In this document: piece by piece, positions 42,157 to 52,239 of the stretch
Layout of the letters: every line of letters begins with the position of its first letter
How positions within the stretch are numbered: the stretch's first letter is position 1
From: Strigamia acuminata
Lineage: Eukaryota > Arthropoda > Chilopoda > Geophilomorpha > Linotaeniidae
DNA: 64,000 nt
Assembly: GCA_949358305.1 (NCBI GenBank)
Contig: OX442322.1
Location: 6,324,001-6,388,000, forward strand
Direction: 5' to 3'
The notes under the pieces: model-generated
What the model saw: only the letters and a program-made list of their open reading frames with translations
What the model was told of the DNA's origin: nothing
Database searches by the model: none
Translations under genes and position numbers: made by a program

Positions 42157-44322
42157 TTAAATCCTAACGGTGACAACTGACACTGGTGCCCTTGATAGAG
42201 CGTCAGCCACGACGTTATATTTGCCGGGCTTGTATTGAATGGTCAAGTCGCATGCCATCAGTTCCAACTGCCATCTGGCTAGTCGACCAGCTGGCTCCTT
42301 CAACTTCATCAGCCACTGTAAGGCTTGATGGTCGGTGTGAACCAGAAATTTGGTGTATTCGAGATAATCTCTGAATTTCCTTATGGCCCACACAACGGCC
42401 AAACACTCCAACTCTGTGGCGTTGTAATTTTTTTCAGCGCCTTGGAGTTTGCGACTTATAAACATGCACGGCAGGTCTTGTTCGACTCCGTCGCGCACGT
42501 GAGTTTGGAGCAACGCGGCTCCTAACCCAACTCTGCTGGCGTCCGTATGTAATATGAACGGCCGGTTTAAGTCGGGTAGAGGCATTACGCCGACTTCCGT
42601 CAGCATCCTCTTTATCGCATTAAACGCGATGTTGCACTCATTTGACCATACAAATTCGTTTTCATTCTTCAGGAGGTCGGTAACTGGAGCTGCCACTTCA
42701 GCTAGACCCGGTAGCAACCTGCCGAAGAAGTTTATCATTCCCATAAACCGTTGGACACCTTTAACGTCCTCGGGTGGTGGGAAACGATTAATTGCATCGA
42801 TTTTTTCGGGGCCAATAGCTAAACCGTTGACTCCAATGCGATAACCCAGAAAGGCAAGCTCTTTTCGACAGAACTTGCTCTTGCCCGGGTGAACGTGTAA
42901 CCCAGCTTTTGCCAGCCGGGTGAGCACTTGGTTGATGTGCTCAATGTGCTCTTCGAATGTTTTTGAGGCGATGACAATGTCATCTAAGTATGCCCACACA
43001 AACTGATGCAATATATCACCCAATACGCTCTCGATTAGTCTCTGAAAGGTACTGGGAGCATTCACTAAACCAAACGGCATGACGTTGAACATCAACCGTC
43101 CAATTGGCGAGTAAAATGCTGTTTTTAGCTTATCCTCTGGCCTCATCTCAACTTGCCAGTATCCCTTCGACAGATCCATCGTCGTAACCCAAGAAAAGGG
43201 GCTAAGCTCTTTCAAAATGGATTCGATAGACGGCATCTGTATGGGATCTATCTCTGTCACCGCGTTTAATGGGCGGTAATCAATGCATAGGCGTGGGTCC
43301 GAGCCCGGGCGCATCACGAGCACAACTCGCGTCGCGTATTCTCCCTGGGCCTCGGAGACAATGCCACTGTCTAGCATTTCTTGGCACATTTTTTGCACTA
43401 TTTCACGTTTTTGCGGGTTCATGCCCTTATACGCAACTCGTATAGGTTTATTATCCGTCAATTTAATTTCGTGAATAGCCCTATTCGTTCGGCCCGGTTT
43501 TTTCGACAGGATCCCCTCATATTTAAGTAGGACCCTTCGTAGGGCTGCCGCTTCGTTTAATTCTAAAGCGGCGTCGGCGACAAGCGTTTCCACTACATTG
43601 TCCCGCTGCAATTCTGCTACGAATGCTTTAAAATCGTAGTCTTGAACGAATTTCTTTAGGCCTTTCTCCCACTGTGTCTTGTCGGCCGCTTCTTTAATAA
43701 GAGCTGGTGGCACGACAATTGCGGGTCTTTCTCTATCATTTCTGATATAATTCCAAGATTTCGTTATTGGATTTGGTTGTATTTCCATTGACGCCATGAG
43801 GTCTAAGCCCAACAGAAAAATTCTGTCGCACGTGGGCAGGACCAGGAAAGGATGCTGTTCTACCCCTCCGAACCACTCCATGGTCAATAATATAACTCCT
43901 TTTGGACGCGCCATTCCGTTGGCGGTTTTTAGACGTATATTTTTATTAACGCCTTTTATTTTATCGGTGAGACCCAATGATGCTACTATGTCTTCGGAAA
44001 CGAACGAGCGATCTGCTCCCGAGTCTAATAGTCCCATAATTTTCTCGCGTTCTATTGTCATGGGCAGCATACATAGGCGGCTGGTGTATTCGACCGCCAC
44101 GTTGCACATGAAAACACGAAATTCTTCTGTGTCTTTGTTGACTACTTGAGGTAATTCTTCAAGCAGTAGGTTCGGTTCTTCCACTTCAACCTCAGCGTTT
44201 GCGGTAATTACCTGCAAAGCGTTGTTGGCCCTGTCTTGGATCTGGGCGTTAGCTATGTCACTACCCATTTCTTTGACTGGTGGCGGCTTATCGAACCCTT
44301 TGTTGAACCCCTTCTTCTTCAT
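42157..44322 (-). CDS. Gypsy G protease, reverse transcriptase and RNase H, 721 aa from first ATG
   Basis: Protease active site LLDSGADRSFV (about 99-109). RT: VTTMDLSKGYWQVEM (about 379-393) and YLDD (445-448). RNase H: HTDASRVGLGA, NATELECLAV and HTDHQALQWL. All catalytic residues are present. The frame stays open upstream of the ATG into the end of gag and is entered by a -1 shift at the slippery sites 44373-44391, so Gag-Pol fusion is the likelier expression route. Confidence 0.95.
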   Translation of the reverse strand: MKKKGFNKGFDKPPPVKEMGSDIANAQIQDRANNALQVITANAEVEVEEPNLLLEELPQVVNKDTEEFRVFMCNVAVEYTSRLCMLPMTIEREKIMGLLDSGADRSFVSEDIVASLGLTDKIKGVNKNIRLKTANGMARPKGVILLTMEWFGGVEQHPFLVLPTCDRIFLLGLDLMASMEIQPNPITKSWNYIRNDRERPAIVVPPALIKEAADKTQWEKGLKKFVQDYDFKAFVAELQRDNVVETLVADAALELNEAAALRRVLLKYEGILSKKPGRTNRAIHEIKLTDNKPIRVAYKGMNPQKREIVQKMCQEMLDSGIVSEAQGEYATRVVLVMRPGSDPRLCIDYRPLNAVTEIDPIQMPSIESILKELSPFSWVTTMDLSKGYWQVEMRPEDKLKTAFYSPIGRLMFNVMPFGLVNAPSTFQRLIESVLGDILHQFVWAYLDDIVIASKTFEEHIEHINQVLTRLAKAGLHVHPGKSKFCRKELAFLGYRIGVNGLAIGPEKIDAINRFPPPEDVKGVQRFMGMINFFGRLLPGLAEVAAPVTDLLKNENEFVWSNECNIAFNAIKRMLTEVGVMPLPDLNRPFILHTDASRVGLGAALLQTHVRDGVEQDLPCMFISRKLQGAEKNYNATELECLAVVWAIRKFRDYLEYTKFLVHTDHQALQWLMKLKEPAGRLARWQLELMACDLTIQYKPGKYNVVADALSRAPVSVVTVRI

Positions 44323-44345
44323 GAATGGCGCAGACGGTCGAGAAG

Positions 44346-45440
44346 TTATTTCTTTGCCGCCTGCGCTGACTCGTTTTTTGACTCGTTTTTTGCCATGGCG
44401 AGTTTAATCTCTGCCATCTGCTTCATTATCGCGTCAAACTTAGCGTCTTCTTTCGCTGTTCTTGGGCACTCATTGGAATAGTGGCCCGGTTGGTTACACT
44501 TAAAACAACGAATATTTGATTTGTCTCTTGGGGCTTCAATTGATTTTTTCTTTTCAGGGTCTGTTTTCGATGGTGGCGTATAATTTTTTCGAAAATACTT
44601 TGGAATTCGGCCGGCATTTGGTTTTAACCTGGCGCGAAATTCTTCTACCGCTCTATCTCGGTGGATGAGATGTACTAGCGGTCCTTCTTCATCGCAACCC
44701 GTTGATAAGGTGTCGCGATAGCTTCGTATTTCTTCGTCCGTCGAATAATCGTCTTTTTCTTCTTTTTCGTCTGATTTTCCGACATTTTGTTCGGCTTCCT
44801 CCCCCTCCTTGACCTCCTCCAGTGTCGCTTGCATGGCTGACGCTGTCGGTGCCTTTTTAGGGGCGGCCAATGGGTTGGATGGCAGCGTGGATGTCAGTTT
44901 ATTTTTTATTTGTAAACCAACGCTAGCTTCTGCCAGCTCCATTATACCGCTAAGATATTCAGTAGGGCGCATAATCTTGTCTGTCGCCCCATATCTTTCC
45001 GCACTCAACTTGAGACGGTTAGCGGTTGCTGCTTTCTCCGCTTCTGGTAAAGCGGAATAATACCTCTTCTCGATATCTATCGTGTTCTCGAACAGGAAGG
45101 CGCTCATCTCCTCATAGCTGCCTCCTGTCGGTGCCCTTTCTTCAAGTAGCACCCGTTGCGAGTATTCCGACAAACCACCGAGAAAGAAAAGGTTGAATCC
45201 CGTGGCATGAAATTCCATCGGGGCCTTTTCGAACAACAATCTGGCGCGAATGTCGTAATCCATTATGGTTTCACCAGGCATCTGGCGAAGACCTCGCATC
45301 TTTCGGCTCACCTCTTCGGGTGTCTCGCCGTAGCGCAGGTCGAATCTCATTAAAAAGTCGTCCCAATTGACGCCTTTCAATCCTTGGTACCACTCACGTG
45401 CCGAGCCTGTCATTAGCTCGACAATACCGTGGGTGAGCAT
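44346..45440 (-). CDS. Gypsy G Gag, 364 aa from first ATG
   Basis: Structural capsid protein. Retrotransposon Gag fold features: GSAREWYQGLKGVNWDDFLMRF near residue 12-33, then MPGETIMDYDIRARLLF; CCHC knuckle CFKCNQPGHYSNEC near residue 313; Ala/Lys/Asn-rich end. The capsid N-terminus looks incomplete: the frame is open upstream of the ATG to about 45501, next to a CAG acceptor-like site, so more of Gag may be encoded by splicing from the 645-aa ORF, which is in the same frame. Confidence 0.9.
   Translation of the reverse strand: MLTHGIVELMTGSAREWYQGLKGVNWDDFLMRFDLRYGETPEEVSRKMRGLRQMPGETIMDYDIRARLLFEKAPMEFHATGFNLFFLGGLSEYSQRVLLEERAPTGGSYEEMSAFLFENTIDIEKRYYSALPEAEKAATANRLKLSAERYGATDKIMRPTEYLSGIMELAEASVGLQIKNKLTSTLPSNPLAAPKKAPTASAMQATLEEVKEGEEAEQNVGKSDEKEEKDDYSTDEEIRSYRDTLSTGCDEEGPLVHLIHRDRAVEEFRARLKPNAGRIPKYFRKNYTPPSKTDPEKKKSIEAPRDKSNIRCFKCNQPGHYSNECPRTAKEDAKFDAIMKQMAEIKLAMAKNESKNESAQAAKK
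44373..44391 (-). promoter_or_regulatory. Doubled -1 ribosomal frameshift site A-AAA-AAC in gag-pol of G
   Basis: On the minus strand AAAAAAC occurs at 44385-44391 and again at 44373-44379, both in the gag reading frame as A-AAA-AAC. A -1 shift at either enters the pol frame, which is open through to the protease. The gag stop lies about 25 nt downstream (44346). A stimulatory structure was not worked out. Confidence 0.85.
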
Positions 45441-45501
45441 GTCTCCTACGGTGGCTTTAGTGGCAGTCTTAATTCGAATTACTTCGAATTGAGAAGAAAT
45501 T

Positions 45502-45666
45502 CTGATTAAATAAAAGGGAAAAATTAAAAAAATACATAAGAATTTGTCAAGTCGTGTTGCAAAATGTTTTCAATAAAAATTTATTTCTAGTTGTATTTCT
45601 GTTCTTTAGATTAGAACACCCGCTTTCCATGACCCGTCGAAACGGTTCTGAATATAAAATTGCCAC
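45502..45666 (-). other. Candidate 165-nt AT-rich intron between the 645-aa ORF and gag of G
   Basis: On the minus strand, AG|GTGGCA (45666) and TTTAATCAG (ending 45502) bound an AT-rich stretch that holds all stops between the two ORFs. Removing it keeps one frame from the 645-aa ORF into Gag. The donor is weak; an insertion is the alternative. Confidence 0.35.
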
Positions 45667-47543
45667 CTAATATTCCCGGTAACACTCATGGTGTCACGTC
45701 GGGAGACAGCGTATTTTTTCTTTACGCGGTCGCCAGTGCTACGATTACGATCGTTTCGTTTGCTCAGATCGATTCCCTCGGCTTTTAATGAGCCAAGCAG
45801 TGCTCTTCCAAGCTCTCCCATCGTATACTGCCGACCCGTCGAATCGGTAAACGCGCTTTGTCGGGGAAGGTCCTGAAACTCCTCCCGTCGGTGGTCGCTA
45901 TTTTCCGATCGACGTCGTTTCTCTCTATCGCGCGGAGAGTTGGATCTCTTCCGGCGATTATTTGATTTATCACGCCGTCTGTCGTCGTTGGACGATGGGT
46001 CGGAGCTGGGGTCGGGAGACGGTGAGTGGCGTGGCAGGTCGCGCCGTGAAGAGCTTGACTCTTTCCGGCCTCTACGACGGTCGTCACGTTCCCGTTCCCT
46101 GCGTTCATCGCGTTCTCTCTCCCTTCGTCTTTCTCCGGAACCTCTCTCCGAATCGTGATGACTGGGTGCATTCGACTCCAGTCCATCTGACGACGAATCA
46201 CTGTTTCCGTAGTGATACTGTTGCTGTCCTCTTTCGCGTTGACGTTCCTCTCGTGACGAGGTGCGGTCTTCGGAATGTTTTCTCGAAGGTCCGTCGTCTT
46301 TGAGGATGGGCACCGGCTGTGGCCAGTCGCTACCCCGCGGGTCGTCGCGTTGTCGGCTCGTGTGAGTCTGTTCTTCGTTACGACGCGCGTTGTTCGCATT
46401 TATTAATCGATTGATAGCGTTGTTAGTGTTATCGTCTAACGCCATCATGCGGGGTCGAACGCGTTGTCCGGTCGAAACTTCCCGTTTGCGTGGAGTGACT
46501 GACACTTCCTTTTTTCGCTCGGGTTTAGGGCTGACCTTCGGCGTGCGCTTCGGGTCGCCTTCGACGCTCTCGTCGGACAATTCGGACGAGCTAACTTCTG
46601 GCTTGCGAACGGATTTTGGTTTGTCTCGTTGCAGCCTAGCCATGAAAGCTTGTTCAGCTTCTTGCTGAGAATGGAATGCATAACGATGTGCATGTAAGGC
46701 TCGATCAACTATTTCGACCTCTTCTGGAGTGGTCGGAACGCGCTGGGATTTGCCGTACTCGAGAGCTCTCGCTTCTCTTTCTGCCAGCTTCCGCTTTCTC
46801 TCGCGGATGGCTTGTCGGGCCTCATTCTCGGCATCCGCTTCGAATTGAGTGGAATCTACCATTTGTTGAGCGTATGCGCCTTCAACAACGGTGATTTCTG
46901 GGGATAACCTGTGCGCTCTTAAAGCTGCACGTACGATTTGTAATGTTTCGTACACAGTTATTTTTCCCGTTGGCAGAGTGTATCGTACACCTTCTGCCTG
47001 TGCCAACTGCATCGTGTCAACCAAGGTGGCCGAGACGCTGTAAGGCTGGCTCGGAACACGCTCAGTATTTGACGCATTGGACTTGTGTCCTTCAGACCTG
47101 ACCGAAGCTGGGCGGCTTTGCGTAATTGGCGTGTTTAGTGCCGAATTAGCTGTCGTATTTGAGGCCGTCTTTTGTATCGGAGACGCCGCTTTCGGACTGC
47201 CCACCTCGGTGTTGTGCGTTAGACGAGGCGATGGGTTACGGGATAAAACCTCGTTTCCGCTCGTCTCGCCGTCACGGTTAGAACGCGGCAGTTTGGAGTG
47301 AGATTGCTTTTCACCCCGCTCTGTCTCGTCCAATCGCGGCCTCGTCTCGGAACGAGACGGGTGCGATGCCTCCGATGCGCTTCTACGATCGGGTTTAGGC
47401 TTGCGCCGTTTTTGCCTCGCTTCGTGCGCTGAGGCTTTGGGTAAGGGACCTCCAGATCGCAAGTGATAGTCGGCGCCTTTACGACTGCCGGCTCTCTTGT
47501 TTGCGTCGGAGTCGGAATCCGTTACTCGGATATTGTCTGCCAT
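45606..47543 (-). CDS. Gypsy G pre-gag ORF, 645 aa, Arg/Ser-rich
   Basis: The ATG at 47543 (MADNIRVTDSD) is about 50 nt after the primer site; an upstream in-frame TTG is ignored. The protein is very basic and charged. Around residues 200-280 a helical Ala/Glu/Arg region is found (EARQAIRERKRKLAEREA). Residues about 420-570 are rich in RE, RD, RS and SP repeats, like SR splicing factors. It is probably an N-terminal extension of Gag or an RNA-binding accessory protein. No known family is identified. It lies in the same frame as gag. Confidence 0.8.
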   Translation of the reverse strand: MADNIRVTDSDSDANKRAGSRKGADYHLRSGGPLPKASAHEARQKRRKPKPDRRSASEASHPSRSETRPRLDETERGEKQSHSKLPRSNRDGETSGNEVLSRNPSPRLTHNTEVGSPKAASPIQKTASNTTANSALNTPITQSRPASVRSEGHKSNASNTERVPSQPYSVSATLVDTMQLAQAEGVRYTLPTGKITVYETLQIVRAALRAHRLSPEITVVEGAYAQQMVDSTQFEADAENEARQAIRERKRKLAEREARALEYGKSQRVPTTPEEVEIVDRALHAHRYAFHSQQEAEQAFMARLQRDKPKSVRKPEVSSSELSDESVEGDPKRTPKVSPKPERKKEVSVTPRKREVSTGQRVRPRMMALDDNTNNAINRLINANNARRNEEQTHTSRQRDDPRGSDWPQPVPILKDDGPSRKHSEDRTSSREERQRERGQQQYHYGNSDSSSDGLESNAPSHHDSERGSGERRRERERDERRERERDDRRRGRKESSSSRRDLPRHSPSPDPSSDPSSNDDRRRDKSNNRRKRSNSPRDREKRRRSENSDHRREEFQDLPRQSAFTDSTGRQYTMGELGRALLGSLKAEGIDLSKRNDRNRSTGDRVKKKYAVSRRDTMSVTGNIRWQFYIQNRFDGSWKAGVLI

Positions 47544-47591
47544 TTTTGGGTATGAAAATGATCTCAAGTTCTATTCGAGTCGTTTAAATCG

Positions 47592-47609
47592 ATCCCGGAC
47601 AGGCCCCCA
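47592..47609 (-). other. Primer-binding site of G (tRNA-Pro-like)
   Basis: The minus strand TGGGGGCCTGTCCGGGAT lies 2 nt after the 5' LTR. It matches the tRNA-Pro complement (TGGGGGCTCGTCCGGGAT) at 16 of 18 bases. Confidence 0.85.
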
Positions 47610-47611
47610 CG

Positions 47612-48610
47612 TGTCGCGCTCAAGTCTGTCTGTCGCTAACTCGTGGTATGAGTCACTCTCTAATCTCGCAATACCGCTTTACTCAAGCGGTTACCCAAAT
47701 AATGTGAAACGGCAAACAATGTAAAATGGTAAATATAATAAATGTATTTATTATATGGGAATTTTCAGTAAAAAGAGATAAAATATGTAAAGGAATAAAG
47801 GTAAAAGGTAAGGTATGTGAAGTTGGCGGGAAACTGGTCGAGGTCGTCCTTTGTTGGCGCTCTGGATCCAAGATGGCGTCCGCGTGGCAACGTGGTGTCG
47901 TCTTGGGCCGGCGCGGCACTGAATGGCGTCCTCGTCTCACGTTTCTCGTTCGGTCCTTCGGGCTCACGCTGGTCGGGCGCGAGTGAATGCCTAGTTAAAG
48001 GGCTTACTTCTGGTCTGTTGTCTAGGTTTAGGGTTTTGTTTAGGTGTCCGGCGATCACACAGCGGCGGACGCTTGGTGGTTCCCGGCGATACACACAGCG
48101 GCGGGAACGCTCGTCGTGGTTACTGCAATTTAGGCTTGTGCGACCGTTTGTCTGCACAACTCGCTAAATTGGAGTAGGTTTACTATTTCTAGCTGGCTTG
48201 CTAAAATAGTGTGGTAATCTTGTTTCGCAGGTTACTCTGCGGAGGTTAACACAAATCAATCGTACTCACGTTGGAAGTCCCTTGTCCTAGGTCACTCCTG
48301 AAGTCTTTGTACTTAGGCTTGATCGTTTTAGGACGTTTGGCTTTTACGTGTATCTTGGTTGATTTTTGTGTTGGTTCTGCCCGCTCGGTGCAAGGCGAAT
48401 TCCTTTGCACAAAGCGGGGGGTGACAGGTGACTAAAGCCACCCAATAGTGAAGAAGACGAATCTCCCCCACTCCCCCAGGGCAGACGCCCGTCCATTGAC
48501 TGGATGTCAATGCTCTGAGGGAAGGGAGGCGCGCGTGCGACTCCCCTTCTTTACCCGTATGTAGGCCACGAGAGAAACTCTTCGTGCCCCACCCCAGTCG
48601 GGTCACCACA
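47612..48610 (-). repeat. 5' LTR of gypsy G (999 bp)
   Basis: Partner of 35098-36096, with the same length and ends, followed by GTTT. Confidence 0.97.
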
Positions 48611-48614
48611 GTTT

Positions 48615-49143
48615 TCACTGGTGTTTCTGTGTTTTCAACTACAATTTCACCTTTTTTACTGATTTTTTCTACTTTTTCAGCAAATTTCACTTTCTTTTCT
48701 GGCAATTCTTTCAAAACTTCATCTATTTCTGGTTCAACTCGTTCTTTATATGGTTTTAATCGTTCTACATTCACTATATCACTTTTCTTTCTTGTAAAAT
48801 TGATTATTTCATAGTCATTCGGTGCAGTTCTTCGCACAATTTCATAAGGGCCGGAAAATTGCGGTAAAAGTTTCTCTGACAAGCCAACTTTTCTATTGAT
48901 GGTTTTCAAATAGACCAATTCACCTGGTTCAAATTCTTTGTTGACTCTATCTTCATCAAACCTTTTCTTGCTTTTTGCAGATTGTTTTTCAAGTCTCTCA
49001 TTTGCAATTTTCCTGGCTGCTCGAATGAATTTTGCTGTCCTTAATGTAAATTCTTTCTGTGGCAAATCCAGATTTACATCTACTGTCAAATCCAAATCAT
49101 ATCCACGAAGTAAATAGTGTGGTGTATATCCTGTTGTTTCATG
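48615..49143 (-). CDS. Gypsy F integrase C-terminal region (between H and G)
   Basis: It encodes the basic helix and GPY/F-like module of a gypsy integrase: KKRFDEDRVNKEFEPGELVY, then LLPQFSGPYEIVRRT, then NVERLKPYKERVEPE. No stop occurs in this piece. It continues upstream across H at 63158 and downstream across G at 35097. Confidence 0.88.
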
Positions 49144-49609
49144 TATTGATCATCTAGAAAACCTGTCATTGCCGAAATAAACTGTAAACCGAGTTAAAAC
49201 TGGTGCGGGACACCGCATTTCGCGTCCGCCATTTGTTTATTCTCAAACATGAAGAACTGACTCGAAAAGCACCTGTTTTGAGACTACAAAGCTTGAAATA
49301 GAATGAATCATTGTTAACAGGCAAAGATTCATTCTTTACATAACAAAAGTAAAGTATACTGGCATAAACAATCGATAATGTAAACAAAAGCTATGAGAAA
49401 CTAAAGGATAAGCGCTCATATTCGAGCAGACGACATATGGGCATGTCATTGCTAGTAAGCACATTGGTTGCGGCACTTAGCACAGGAATAAAGGTTTAAA
49501 AGTCAATATCAACCAATGTAACACGGATACAGAATTGCAATGACACACACGTTGCATTTAACCGGAAACATGCAACCGAGAAGATCAAACAGTTGGGCAT
49601 TTCCTAACA
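49144..49609 (-). repeat. 3' LTR of copia H (466 bp, 468 if the TG is counted)
   Basis: The plus strand runs from (TG)TATTGATC to TTCCTAACA. About four differences from 62688-63152. The TG usually expected at the terminus coincides with the last two bases of the TCATG duplication. Confidence 0.93.
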
Positions 49610-49622
49610 AATCCCCCTTTGC
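49610..49622 (-). other. Polypurine tract of H
   Basis: The minus strand reads CAAAGGGGGATTT up to the LTR. Confidence 0.85.
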
Positions 49623-49626
49623 GCAA

Positions 49627-50163
49627 CTATTTGACTACGACAAAAATATGCTCACAGAGCTGATACAATCTGGGACGCGGCAACCACTTTGTCATCAAAT
49701 CCGCGATGTTCAATTTGCCAGGCACATGTTTAATACTAAACACGCCTTTTTCATACCAATCACGGAGAAAGTGCAATTTAACATCTATATGTTTATTTGC
49801 ACGGTTTTCAATTTTATTTTTCGCATAGTTGATTGCCGGCATGCTATCGGCGTAGATGCAAGGGACATTACGGTCGAAACATAAGATGATATCTGCCTCG
49901 TATAAACGTTCTAGCCATATCACTTCTCTCACGCCATCGACAACCGCGAGAAATTCGCTCTCCATAATGCTCAGAGAAGTCATGGATTGTTTTCTACAAT
50001 TCCATGAAATCGGAACCCCTCCCAAATATACTATGTGACCACCAAAGCTTCTTCTACTGTCTTGGTCCAAAGCAAAGGACGCGTCCGTGTAGACTGTTAA
50101 ATTGTTGTTTTTACAATTAGCTAAGTTGATAACATAATCGGGGGTATTCGCCAGATATCTCAA
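49627..50163 (-). pseudogene. Copia H RNase H domain
   Basis: It has YTDASFA, SIMESEF, YADSMPAINYAKNK, KHIDVKLHFLRDWYEKG, and ADLMTKWLPRPRLYQLC at the end. The upstream RT frame ends in a stop at 50160, and a 1-nt frame change near 50165-50180 separates the two. Confidence 0.9.
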
Positions 50164-50861
50164 CCCTTTATTAGCATTTTAACATGCCTGTTAGAGTGGG
50201 TCTCATTGTATTGAGATAACACAATGACGCTGAAAAGGATATCTGGGCGCGTTCTATTCGCGATAAATAGTAAACTCCCTACTAGGGACCTGTACGGGAA
50301 CGTCGAGTTAATTTGTTCGCCCAGTTGCACCTTCTGGATCATGGTGCCGACTGTGACTGGAATTTTAATCTTATGGCACGGGTCAATGTCATATTTCTCG
50401 ACTAATTTCGCAATATAACTCTTTTGATGTACTAAAATGTCCCCATTTTTCCTCTCAAAATGAATCCCTAATAGTAGAGTCACTGGTCCAAGGTTGACAA
50501 TTTCAAAGCTCTCTTGAATCCACTCGATGATACATTGTTCAACGAAAGCATCACGACTGAACAAAACAATGTCGTCCACGTAAAACAAAAGGACGGCATC
50601 TGAGCCGTAATTATATACACAATTTAGTCCTAAGACTGGAGTAAATCCTATTTCTAGTAATCGTTCGTGGAGCTTGAAATACCACATCTTTCCGGACTGG
50701 TGAAGTCCGTACAAGGATTTGACTAGCCGCCAACATGTGTTGGTTCTCCTTGGTCCGGAAGCCCTTAGGGATATTGATGTATTGTGGCACATCAAGGTCT
50801 CCGTACAAGTACGCAGACTTGATGTCGAGATGTGTATCTCGCCAGCCTTGCAGAACCACAA
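50160..50861 (-). pseudogene. Copia H RT catalytic part
   Basis: It contains LVKSLYGLHQSGKMWYFKL, an intact YVDD box (LFYVDDIVLF), ESFEIVNLGPVTLLLGIHF, and YRSLVGSLLFIANRTRPDIL. It is shifted from the RT N-terminal frame near 50760. Confidence 0.9.
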
Positions 50862-51654
50862 GAGAACAAAAGAATATCAATACGAGAACAAAGTTGACCA
50901 CTGGTGAAAATATCTCAGTGAAGTCAACCCCTTCTTTCTGCCCAAAACCTTGCGCAACTAAACGCGCTCTCCAACGCTTAATTGCCCCAGTATGGTCACG
51001 TTTGATTTTATAAATCCATTTTGTTCCCAGTAAATTCGTCCCTTCAGTTTTATCAACTTCCTCGTAAACCTTTCTGTCATTAAAGATATTAATTTCGTCA
51101 TCCATGGCATCCTGCCAGTCGGATTTATTTGGATTGGACATTGCCTCCTCGAAAGTATCCGGTTCAACAGACGCATGACCGGCGAACCCAATGGTCTCAT
51201 CTGTTGCTTTGAAATCGAAACAACCCCCATCGTACTGATAGTCTTCTTCTTTGCACCATCGTACAACATCAATCCGACTGCGGATTCTATCGCCAAGTGG
51301 TGTTATGTAGATCACATCTACCTGCCCAGCAGTTTCACCACTTTGTCTAACGGTTTCTCTCCGTTGCCATTTTGTCATGTCCAAAATTTTTAAATTCTGG
51401 GAAGCAGTCATACCCTTTCTCACTGTATCCCCATTTAACTTGGCACCGCGTGGTGGATTCCTCCTAACTGGTGGAGGTGTGAGAGTCGGATTTGGAAGCC
51501 GAATTTCCACTTGTTCTTCCTCCTCTTCTTGAATTCCACCAACAGCTTGAGCAACTTCCTCCACAATTTCAGGCTCAATTAATTGGGGATCAGGGTCTTT
51601 TGCTTGAGGTGCAGGGGGCATTTGGGGTAATTGCTGTTGTACAGCAGGAAGAAT
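50611..51654 (-). pseudogene. Copia H linker and RT N-terminal part
   Basis: The Pro/Gln/Glu-rich linker begins at the I insertion (51654). Then come RSRIDVVRWCKEEDYQYDGG, the GTKWIYKIK, ARLVAQGF and DIKSAYLYGDL blocks, and a frameshift near 50760. The N-terminal bases of the open frame beyond 51654 belong to the I LTR, not to H. Confidence 0.9.
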
Positions 51655-52239
51655 TGTAGCAGAGGAAAGCGCAATTATCGGCGTAACACCGATTGGAAAC
51701 GTGAATAAACGGGGCCGTACTGCGCGCACGGACGTGTGCGATACGTTTCGTATCGTGTGCGGAAAGGCGCGTGGCTTACGGCCACTTATAGCGCACAAAA
51801 CTAGCACTTAATGTGCTTTAAAGTAAATGCAACGATTTAAAATAATAAAACGAATTTAATAAGTGGAAAATACATTACATTGCTGGATTTTACAGCTGTG
51901 CAACACACGGGTGTGTGTCGCACCATGTTGGATAGAAAAGTGAATACAAAAACGCCACCTGGCGTTAATAATCGGTAACAGATAACATGGTAAGTTATAA
52001 ACTGCATGAAACCTCATGCTAACTCGATAAATACAATTAAACAAGGTGCTTAATGCACTGCATGAATGATATAATAGAACTTATATAACAGAAAGCAATC
52101 TGTAAAACGAGATAATATCATGTTAAACAATGGATATGAAAGAACAAACAGTTTGATAATTGGATAATATCAAGGTAATATTCATAAAGTATAATGTCGT
52201 AACCCATATTGGAGTAAAATAGTGCAAAGTGCACCAACA
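51655..52239 (-). repeat. 3' LTR of copia I (585 bp)
   Basis: TGTAGCAGAGGAAAGCG...GTGCACCAACA on the plus strand. Compared with the right copy it has several substitutions and lacks about 17 bp near 52130. Confidence 0.95.

Larger units (their letters stand above)
35098..48610 (-). mobile_element. Ty3/gypsy element G (minus strand), 13.5 kb, structurally complete
   Basis: Both LTRs are 999 bp with only a few differences. A GTTT duplication (35094-35097, 48611-48614) flanks it. Order on the minus strand: PBS, 645-aa ORF, Gag, PR-RT-RNaseH, integrase, short acidic ORF, 1009-aa ORF, polypurine tract. All main ORFs are open, so it may be recently active. It is unusually long, with two large extra ORFs. 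Confidence 0.97.

Noticed and set aside
45785-46399. 204-aa minus-strand ORF inside the 645-aa ORF
   Set aside because: An out-of-frame shadow created by the repetitive Arg/Ser codons.
48328-48614. Extension of the F integrase ORF into the LTR of G
   Set aside because: The open frame past 48614 is LTR sequence of G; the true F frame continues at 35097.
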